Under the pieces are notes generated by a model, which did not search any database, was not told the origin of the DNA, and saw nothing but the letters and a program-made list of their open reading frames with translations. The position numbers and the translations under genes were made by a program. 64,000 bases of DNA from JACCQS01 sp963766765 (GTDB lineage: Bacteria > Actinomycetota > Actinomycetes > Mycobacteriales > Geodermatophilaceae): NCBI GenBank assembly GCA_963766765.1, contig CAVYBR010000015.1:248001-312000 (forward strand), given 5' to 3'. Of the stretch, positions 57,721-64,000 are shown piece after piece; positions within the stretch are counted from its first letter, which is position 1, and each line of letters opens with the position of its first letter.

Positions 57721-58614
57721 CAAGCCCGGCACAGGACGCCGAACATCACAGCCCGGGACCGGCGGGAGCGGCAGCTCGTCGACACCGTCGTCGCCAGCTT
57801 CGCCGACACCCCCGACGAACGGTTGCGCACCGTGCTGACGGCCATGGTCGAGCACCTGCACGCGTTGATTCGCGAAGTCCGCCTGACCCAACATGAGTGG
57901 GAGCAGGCGATCGACTTCCTCAGGCGGGCCGGCGACATCACAGATGACAAGCGCCAGGAATTCATCCTGCTTTCAGATGTTCTCGGTGCCTCGATGCAGA
58001 CCATCACGGTCAACGACGACCCGATGGGACGAGCTACCGAGAGCACCGTGGTCGGGCCGTTCTTCGTGCCGAACTCGCCGCGCGTCGAGATGGGTGGAGA
58101 CATCTCCGGCGGTGCGTCCGGGGAGCCGTGCTGGGTCGAGGGAGTCATCACCGATGTCGAGGCTCGACCCCTGAGTGGCGCGCGGATCGAGGTGTGGGAG
58201 GCAGACGACGCCGGGTTCTACGACGTTCAATACCCCGACGGTCGCGCCGCCGGCCGCGGGCACCTCTACTCCGACAGCGAAGGGCGCTACCAATTCTGGG
58301 CGTTGACGCCAACGCCTTACCCGATCCCCAGCGATGGTCCGGTCGGTGACCTGCTCGCCGCGACCAATCGTTCTCCGATGCGGGCCCCGCATCTGCACCT
58401 GATGGTCAGCCACGAGGGTATGCGAACCGTCGTCACGCACATCTTCGTCGCCGGCGACGACCTCGGTTCGGACAGCGTCTTCGGCATCCGCGAGTCGTTG
58501 ATCGTCGAGTTCCGCCGATCCACCGCCGCGGACCCCACACCTGACGGCCGGGACCTTGCCGGTGCGAGCTGGACACTTGCCCGTTTCGACATCGCTCTCG
58601 CACCTCAGAGCTGA
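57717..58614 (+). pseudogene. Hydroxyquinol 1,2-dioxygenase with 5' frameshift
   Basis: The intradiol dioxygenase body is in frame from at least 57745 to the stop at 58612-58614; the first usable start in that frame is a TTG at 57823. It contains REVRLTQHEWEQAIDFL of the N-terminal domain, and the iron ligands in GFYDVQ-, PTPYPIP and PHLHLMV. The natural start is probably ATG 57717, overlapping the reductase stop, but that frame changes at about 57745-57749. Inserting one extra ATCAC unit would join EHH to ITARDRRERQLVDTV and restore the family N-terminus. It may be a true 5-bp deletion or a sequence error; if translated from 57823 the protein would lack about 35 residues. Product: intradiol cleavage of benzene-1,2,4-triol to maleylacetate. 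Confidence 0.75.
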
Positions 58615-58621
58615 GGGTCGG

Positions 58622-59923
58622 TCAACGCGGGCGACGACGACGGGCAGCGCGTTCGCGGAGCACCTGGGGCAACGGCCGGACGATGGTTCCCTCCTCGGCC
58701 AGGGCGCGACGGGCGAGCCGCCGGGTACGGATGATGGCAAGGCCGCCGCCGAGCCACACGAGATATTGCACGCTGAACGCAATCTTGTACGCGGCGAGAT
58801 CCGGGCCGTCCGGCGCGACCAGGTCCAGGACCAATCCGACCATCAGAATGGTGAGCACCGAAGCGACGAAGCCGCCGACGTTGACGATTCCGGTGGCGCT
58901 GCCCAGTCGGGTATGCGGATTGAAGGTTCGGGCGAAGTCGAAACCGACCATCGACGCGGGGCCGTTCGCGGCAAGCACCAGGACCAACAGGACGATCACG
59001 GGCAATGGGATCTGCCCCGGCCACAGCAGTACCACCGTCCACATCGTCACCGTCAAACCCGCCACGCCGAGGACCAGGTTCGATCGGCGGAGGGGATAGA
59101 GCGCCGTCAGCCGGCCAAGGATCGGGCCAGTGACCATGCCACCAATCACCAGCAGCGTCAGTAATGCGCCCGCCGTCGTTTCGGACAGTCCGACACCGAC
59201 CACCATGAACGGGAAGCCCCACAGAATCGCGAACACCAACCCGCTGAACTGCACGGTGAAGTGCGACCAGAGCCCCAATCGCGTACCCGGGTGGCGCCAG
59301 GCATCGCGGAGATTGCCCAGTACGTCGAAGTCCGTACCGCGGTTTCCCACCACGACCCCGGGGGGCGCGTTGCGCAACGCGACCAGAACCAGCAGCGCGA
59401 CGAGCACCCCCGCGGCAGCGGCAGCGGTGTAGGCAGTGGTCCAGCCCCGCGAGTGGAGCAGCGCCGCGAAGGGCAAGGCGCTGGCCACCTGACCGATCTG
59501 GCCGATCTGGCCGGTGAGCTGAGTCAGCATGGGAGTACGGGCCGCCGGGAACCAGGCGGGGACGAGCCGCAGCACGCTGATGAAGCTCATCGCGTCGCCG
59601 ATGCCGACCAGGACTCGAGCCGCAATAGCCAGCGGAAGGCTCTCGGCCAGAGCCAGCGCCAGCTGCCCGGCCGCCATCAGCAATGCGCCAACGACGATCA
59701 GCCGCCGAGAACCGAACCGGTCGAGCAGCACACCCACCGGCACCTGCATCAGCGCGTAGACCAAGAGCTGCACGACCCCGAATGTGGCCAATTCCGCCGA
59801 GGTTGCCGAGAACCGCTCGGTCGCTTGCACTCCGGCCACACTGAGCGACGTTCGATGGAACACCGCGACGGAGTACGCCAGAACTCCTATCCCCCAGACG
59901 ATCCAGGCGCGCGGCGTTCCCAC
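58622..59923 (-). CDS. MFS transporter, possibly for aromatic acids
   Basis: The 433-residue protein has twelve hydrophobic helices and the MFS loop VGVLLDRFGSRRLIV after helix 2, with the N-terminal FHRTSLSVAG typical of MFS members. It is convergent with the hydroxyquinol dioxygenase, ending eight bases from its stop, so a role in uptake of a related aromatic compound is possible, though not shown. The C-terminus is Arg-rich. GTG start. Confidence 0.85.
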   Translation of the reverse strand: MGTPRAWIVWGIGVLAYSVAVFHRTSLSVAGVQATERFSATSAELATFGVVQLLVYALMQVPVGVLLDRFGSRRLIVVGALLMAAGQLALALAESLPLAIAARVLVGIGDAMSFISVLRLVPAWFPAARTPMLTQLTGQIGQIGQVASALPFAALLHSRGWTTAYTAAAAAGVLVALLVLVALRNAPPGVVVGNRGTDFDVLGNLRDAWRHPGTRLGLWSHFTVQFSGLVFAILWGFPFMVVGVGLSETTAGALLTLLVIGGMVTGPILGRLTALYPLRRSNLVLGVAGLTVTMWTVVLLWPGQIPLPVIVLLVLVLAANGPASMVGFDFARTFNPHTRLGSATGIVNVGGFVASVLTILMVGLVLDLVAPDGPDLAAYKIAFSVQYLVWLGGGLAIIRTRRLARRALAEEGTIVRPLPQVLRERAARRRRPR

Positions 59924-59990
59924 CAGTCGACACTAGGCCCGGCAACGCAGCGGCGTCGCGCGAAACGGTGGGGGCCCGTTCTGGGCCGAT

Positions 59991-60011
59991 CCGTTGCCCT
60001 CCGGGCAACGG
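59991..60011. promoter_or_regulatory. Hairpin upstream of the osmoprotectant operon
   Basis: CCGTTGCCC and GGGCAACGG pair perfectly around a three-base loop, 125 bp upstream of the first transporter gene and 68 bp upstream of the MFS start. No U run follows. It may be an operator or the 5' hairpin of a leader. Confidence 0.45.
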
Positions 60012-60135
60012 ACGGTTACGGAAAGGTCATCATGATTGCGCTCGGCCACACCCTCTGCGACGGTGACCGGATGCCAGGCTCGCCGCCGTTGTCGACCGCT
60101 CCTGAGGGCGCGCGAAACGCCGGTTGGCAGAGGGG

Positions 60136-60795
60136 ATGGGTACGGCCGACGTGACCTTCTTCGAGTTCCTGCAGCGTCGCTGGGACGACCTGACCACAGC
60201 GGGGTTGGAGCACATCGTCATCGTCGGTGTTTCCGTGGCCCTGGCATCTGTGATCGGCATGGCCCTGGGCATGCTCACGTACCAAACAGAACGTCCACGC
60301 GAGATCGTTCTGGCGATCACCGGCACCTTCCTGACGATCCCGTCTTTCGCACTGTTCATCCTGATGATTCCGATTCTCGGCATCGGCGCACCCCCGGTCA
60401 TCGTCGCGTTGACCATGTACGGACTGCTCCCGGTCGTCCGCAACACGATCACCGGGCTGCGCGAGGTCGACCCGGCCATCGTCGAATCAGCGAAGGGCAT
60501 GGGCCTTGGCCGCATGCAGCGGCTGTGGGGCATCGAGATGCCCTTGGCCTGGCCGGTCATCATCACCGGAATCCGCGTGAGCACGTTGATCCTGGTGGGC
60601 ATCGCGACCATTGGCGCAATCGTCGATGGCCCTGGGTATGGAGCATTCATCTTCGACGGCCTCGCCCGGGTGGGGTCGCCGGTAGCCGTCAACCTCGTGC
60701 TGGCGGGGATGCTCGGCGTCATCGTCGTGGCGATCCTGTTCGACGCGATCTGGACTCTGCTGGGCAAACTGACGACTTCGCGAGGAATTCAATGA
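60136..60795 (+). CDS. Glycine betaine/choline ABC transporter permease (ProW/OpuBB-like) 1
   Basis: The 219-residue permease has five to six hydrophobic helices with the EAA loop ESAKGMGLGRMQRLWGIEMPLAWP and the VGIATIGAIVDGPGYG segment of the ProW/OpuBB family. ATG at 60136 follows AGAGGGG at short distance; a TTG at 60124 is a possible earlier start. Its stop overlaps the ATPase start as ATGA. It is first of four osmoprotectant transporter genes. Confidence 0.9.
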   Translation: MGTADVTFFEFLQRRWDDLTTAGLEHIVIVGVSVALASVIGMALGMLTYQTERPREIVLAITGTFLTIPSFALFILMIPILGIGAPPVIVALTMYGLLPVVRNTITGLREVDPAIVESAKGMGLGRMQRLWGIEMPLAWPVIITGIRVSTLILVGIATIGAIVDGPGYGAFIFDGLARVGSPVAVNLVLAGMLGVIVVAILFDAIWTLLGKLTTSRGIQ

Positions 60796-62030
60796 CCGAG
60801 CCGACCGCCGCCCCGACCGTCACCCCAGCGACTCCGGGCAAGACCATGATCCGGTTGGAAAATCTGGTCAAGCAGTACCCGAAGGAGCCCAAGCCGGCGG
60901 TTGACAACCTCACGCTGGAGATTCCCGAGGGCGAGATCGTCATCCTGGTGGGCCCGTCCGGGTGCGGGAAGACCACGACGATGAAGATGATCAATCGGAT
61001 CATCGAGCCGAGCTCCGGCCGGATCATCCTCGACGGTGAGGACGTCACGACGACCGATCCCGATCAGTTGCGTCGAAAGATCGGGTACGTCATCCAGCAG
61101 ATCGGACTGTTCCCGCATCAGACGATCGCGCAGAACATCGCGACCGTGCCCAAACTGCTGGGTTGGGACAAGAAGCGGATCGACGCCCGGATCGACGAAC
61201 TGCTCGAGACCGTCAGCATGTCTCCGGCCACTTACCGCAACCGCTATCCCAAGCAGCTTTCCGGTGGGCAGCGGCAGCGCGTCGGTGTGGCCCGAGCCCT
61301 CAGCGGTGACCCCGCGGTCATGCTGATGGACGAGCCGTTCGGGGCCATCGACCCGATCACGAGGGATCGGCTGCAGAACGAGTTCCTGCGGCTGCAGGCA
61401 CAAGTGCGCAAGACCATCGTGTTCGTCACGCACGACATCGACGAGGCGATCAAGATGGGTGACCGGATCGCGATCCTGCAGGAGGGTTCCCGGATCGCCC
61501 AGTACGACACGCCCGAGCAGATCCTCACCGCTCCGGCCAACGACTTCGTCGCCGACTTCATCGGTCGCGGCGCCTCACTCAAACGACTGAACCTGACCCG
61601 CGTTCGCGACATCCAGCTGAGTGCCTGGCCCACAGTGCACATCGGCGACGACTACGCCAAGGTGCTCGAAGTCCTACGCGGCTCGGACAAAGGTTTCGCG
61701 CTGGTGCTCGACGAGCAGGGCCGGCCCCGCCGCTGGGTCAGCGGTCCGGATCTGCAGCGCGCGGACAACCGTCCACTTGACCAGATCGGCCTTCCGCCCG
61801 AGGCAACCGTCGAGCCGCAGGCCACACTCAACGACGCGCTCAACGAGCTGATCACGGCCAATTACAGCGTCGCGATCGTGGTGGACGCGTCCGGGCAATA
61901 TCAGGGCATCGTCGACATTGATCGCATCAACGAGGCCATCCGTACGATGCGCACCGACGCCCGGGCTCGCGCTCGCGAGGGACTGCTCGACCCGAACGAA
62001 GAGGCAGAGCAGGTCGGTCGCAGCCGATGA
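60792..62030 (+). CDS. Glycine betaine/choline ABC transporter ATPase with CBS domains (ProV/OpuBA-like)
   Basis: The 412-residue ATPase has Walker A GPSGCGKTT, Q-loop VIQQIGLFPH, signature LSGGQRQRVGVARAL, Walker B VMLMDEPFGAID and switch His in VTHDI. Two CBS domains form the C-terminal ~135 residues; in the OpuA family these sense ionic strength or regulatory nucleotides. It overlaps both neighbours by ATGA and so is coupled to both permeases. Confidence 0.94.
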   Translation: MTEPTAAPTVTPATPGKTMIRLENLVKQYPKEPKPAVDNLTLEIPEGEIVILVGPSGCGKTTTMKMINRIIEPSSGRIILDGEDVTTTDPDQLRRKIGYVIQQIGLFPHQTIAQNIATVPKLLGWDKKRIDARIDELLETVSMSPATYRNRYPKQLSGGQRQRVGVARALSGDPAVMLMDEPFGAIDPITRDRLQNEFLRLQAQVRKTIVFVTHDIDEAIKMGDRIAILQEGSRIAQYDTPEQILTAPANDFVADFIGRGASLKRLNLTRVRDIQLSAWPTVHIGDDYAKVLEVLRGSDKGFALVLDEQGRPRRWVSGPDLQRADNRPLDQIGLPPEATVEPQATLNDALNELITANYSVAIVVDASGQYQGIVDIDRINEAIRTMRTDARARAREGLLDPNEEAEQVGRSR

Positions 62031-62833
62031 CCAGCGCCACCGAGACCAGCGCGACACCGGATGTAGCCGTCGCCCCCCAGGCGGCGATGCTTCCGGTACG
62101 TCGTGAGCGCCGGACGGTCATGGGCTATCTGTTCATGCCGCTCTTCCTCGCGCTCGTCTGCGTGGGGCTCTACGTCTATGTGTCGAACAAAGAGCTCGAC
62201 AGCATCGAGCGGCGCTCACTCAACACCGAAAACATCCTCGAGGCGGTCTGGGAGCACATCCAACTCGCCGCTGCATCAACGTTCTTCGTCATCCTCATCG
62301 CCGTCCCGCTCGGGGTGTTCCTGACCCGACCGTTCACTCGGCCCTACCGCGGCCTGCTCCTGACGATCGCGAACATCGGCCAAGCGGTTCCGACGATCGG
62401 CGTCCTGGCTCTGCTGGCCACGGCTTTCGTGTTCATCGGGTTCGAAGCGGCAATCGTCGGACTCGTCGCGTACGCCGTGCTGCCCGTGCTCCGCAACACC
62501 ATGGTCGGGCTGGAACAGGTCGACGAAAACATCCTCGAGGCCGGCCGGGGCATGGGTATCTCGAAGTTCGGGGTCCTGAGCCGAATCGAACTTCCCTTGG
62601 CCGTGCCGATCATCCTGGCCGGGGTGCGGACCGCTCTGATCATCAACGTCGGCGCCGCGACCTTGGCGGCCTACATCAACGCCGGAGGCTTGGGTCGGAT
62701 CATCATCGCCGGTCTGTCCACGAACCGGCTCTCCGTGCAGATCGTCGGCGCCGTCCTCACGGCCGTGCTGGCGCTGCTGATCGACTACTTGGCCGGTATC
62801 GCCGAAGACGTCCTACGGCCCAAGGGGCTTTAG
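62027..62833 (+). CDS. Glycine betaine/choline ABC transporter permease (ProW/OpuBD-like) 2
   Basis: The 268-residue permease has an N-terminal hydrophobic anchor, then the family core with IGQAVPTIGVLALLATAFVFIG, VDENILEAGRGMGISKFG (EAA loop) and VGAATLAAYINAGGLGRII. Two different permeases in one operon are normal for OpuB-type systems. It starts within the ATGA of the ATPase gene; the binding-protein gene follows after 31 bp. Confidence 0.92.
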   Translation: MTSATETSATPDVAVAPQAAMLPVRRERRTVMGYLFMPLFLALVCVGLYVYVSNKELDSIERRSLNTENILEAVWEHIQLAAASTFFVILIAVPLGVFLTRPFTRPYRGLLLTIANIGQAVPTIGVLALLATAFVFIGFEAAIVGLVAYAVLPVLRNTMVGLEQVDENILEAGRGMGISKFGVLSRIELPLAVPIILAGVRTALIINVGAATLAAYINAGGLGRIIIAGLSTNRLSVQIVGAVLTAVLALLIDYLAGIAEDVLRPKGL

Positions 62834-62864
62834 CAACCACCACAACAGAAGGCAGGCAGAAACA

Positions 62865-63818
62865 ATGAACCGTTGGACCCGCAAGGTAAGTGCGGTCGCA
62901 TTTTGCGGCGCGCTCGCCGTACTCGCAAGTGGCTGTGGGGGTGACGACGACGGCGGCGGCGGCGGTGGATCCGGGACCGACACAACGTGCAACTTCGGCG
63001 AGGTCTTCTCCACCGACGGCCGAGTCTCGGCCAATGAGCTCACCGTCCTGGAGGACGACAAGGAGTTCTTCGTGCCCTACAACGCGGCACTCACGATGCG
63101 CCAGGAGACCCTCGAAGCGAATCCGGACATCGAAACTCTCATGGCCCCCGTCTCAGAGGCCATCACCGACGAATCGATCACCGAGCTCAACGCGGCAGTC
63201 GACGTCGATGGCGAGACCGAGGCCGACGTGGCAGCGGGCTTCCTCGAGGACAACGACCTACTGCAGGGTGGCGGCGAGCTCGACGGCGTGTCCTTGAAGG
63301 TGGGCGCCAAGGAGTTCACCGAGTCCAAGGTTCTCGCACAGATCACCGCCCAGGTGCTGGCTGACGCCGGCGCAACGGTCGATGAGGCCTCCCTGTCGGG
63401 CAGCGCCACCGTCCGCGAGGCCCTGGAGTCCGGCGAGATCGACATGTACTGGGAGTACACCGGAACCGGCTGGGTCAACATCCTCGGCAACACGACCGAA
63501 GACCTGCCCGAGGACCTCTACACGGCTGTGGCCGAGGCAGACGCCGCCAACGGCATCGCCTGGCTCGAGCCCTCGCCGATGAACGACACCTACGCGATCG
63601 TGGTCACCAGCGCGTTCGGCGAGGAGAACGACATCGCCTCACTGAGCGATGCTTCCGCATTCATCAAGGACAATGCGGACCTCGGCACGATCTGTGCGGC
63701 GAGTGAGTTCATCAACCGGGACGACGGATTGCCCGGCGTGGAAGCCGCGTACGACATCGAGTTCAGTGAGGTTGTCGAACTCGACCTGGGTCTGATCTAC
63801 ACGCAGGTCGGCAACTGA
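62865..63818 (+). CDS. Osmoprotectant-binding lipoprotein, circularly permuted order
   Basis: The 317-residue product starts with a lipoprotein signal (LASGC, Cys about residue 24) and a Gly-rich spacer. The next part (NFGEVFSTDGRVSANELTVL, DDKEFFVPYNAAL, LNAAVDVDGETEADVAAGFL) is what normally forms the C-terminal half of OpuBC/OsmF-type binding proteins. The part after residue ~140 (VGAKEFTESKVLAQITAQVL, DMYWEYTGTGWVNIL) is the usual N-terminal half. The protein ends LGLIYTQVGN, where the family usually continues into NFGEVF. It feeds the two permeases upstream. The start follows an A-rich AGGCAGGCAG. Confidence 0.9.
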   Translation: MNRWTRKVSAVAFCGALAVLASGCGGDDDGGGGGGSGTDTTCNFGEVFSTDGRVSANELTVLEDDKEFFVPYNAALTMRQETLEANPDIETLMAPVSEAITDESITELNAAVDVDGETEADVAAGFLEDNDLLQGGGELDGVSLKVGAKEFTESKVLAQITAQVLADAGATVDEASLSGSATVREALESGEIDMYWEYTGTGWVNILGNTTEDLPEDLYTAVAEADAANGIAWLEPSPMNDTYAIVVTSAFGEENDIASLSDASAFIKDNADLGTICAASEFINRDDGLPGVEAAYDIEFSEVVELDLGLIYTQVGN

Positions 63819-63841
63819 TCTATCGATAGCACCACCTCGAC

Positions 63842-63877
63842 ACGGACGGGGTTCCCCAACCGGGGAGCCCCGTCCGT
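63842..63877 (+). terminator. Terminator of the osmoprotectant operon
   Basis: Arms ACGGACGGGGTTCCCC and GGGGAGCCCCGTCCGT pair with one T-G (U-G in RNA) around a four-base loop, 24 bp after the stop, followed by CATTTCTT. Confidence 0.85.
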
Positions 63878-64000
63878 CATTTCTTGCCGAACTGGCCTGG
63901 GGAGTGAATCCCGAATACTTTCCGGGCAACGCCGGGGCCGCAGCGGGCGGCGGGTAACTAGGTGCTCGACGCTAGAGGTCGCCGTCTTCGCGTAGGAGTC
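63878..64000. other. Window end, no gene seen
   Basis: No supported start codon, RNA gene or repeat was found in these last 123 bases. A gene could begin just beyond the edge. Confidence 0.5.

Overview
The window is high-GC actinobacterial DNA. GTG and TTG starts are frequent and Shine-Dalgarno sites are good. Gene content is typical of a free-living actinomycete: a non-mycobacterial type VII (ESX) secretion locus, a DUF3052 protein, CsbD stress proteins, a molybdenum-cofactor cluster and a glycine-betaine ABC transporter. The genus cannot be fixed from the sequence. No gap without a gene exceeds 300 bases; the largest are 13721-13926, 9206-9387 and 63819-64000.

Region 1 (1-13720) is the secretion core. 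Minus strand: eccC (three ATPase domains fused), an ESX-associated protein and a WXG/PPE-like protein cut by the window edge. Plus strand: a 16-codon leader, eccD, eccB and two WXG100-like genes. Minus strand: mycP, whose catalytic serine appears to be missing. Plus strand: a YbaB/EspL-like gene and a glycine-rich WXG-like protein. EccE is not in the window.

Region 2 (13927-39171) is the remarkable part: a colossal modular toxin locus. Allowing two single-base frame changes, +1 near the C run at 15376 and -1 near the C run at 21405, one reading path of about 8,414 codons runs from a CpnT-like WXG100_2 N-terminus to a SUKH (SMI1/KNR4) domain. It passes an unknown toxin-like domain with an HELAES motif, two RelA/SpoT-like synthetase domains, an ADP-ribosyltransferase domain, two copies of a ~6 kb block with membrane hairpins, and about ten copies of a small module ending in an SPGADL-like signature. 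Three small ORFs with strong ribosome-binding sites lie inside the path in the +1 frame, each directly after one of the first three toxin domains. They look like immunity genes, and two are clear paralogues. The path reads through all three without a stop, so cognate immunity seems to be overprinted on linker sequence of the toxin.

Region 3 (39218-48888): two coupled paralogues of unknown function and a DUF3052 protein; an FAD oxidoreductase and an alpha/beta hydrolase divergent from a TetR regulator with twin palindromic operators; then a cox-accessory operon (membrane protein, MoxR ATPase, VWA/CoxE, XdhC/CoxI) and a glycolipid-binding-family protein.

Region 4 (49072-56526): CsbD proteins, an MFS transporter, and molybdenum genes moaA, moaD, moaE, a MobA/MocA-like transferase, modABC and a HTH-TOBE regulator. 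Together with xdhC and the cox accessory genes this suggests support for molybdenum hydroxylases encoded elsewhere.

Region 5 (56647-63818): a hydroxyquinol-degradation pair (maleylacetate reductase, intradiol dioxygenase with a damaged 5' end), an MFS transporter, and a four-gene osmoprotectant ABC transporter whose binding protein looks circularly permuted. A palindromic repeat with core CGTTATGCGCATAACG occurs five times, only in the two convergent gaps at 44087-44193 and 52143-52209.
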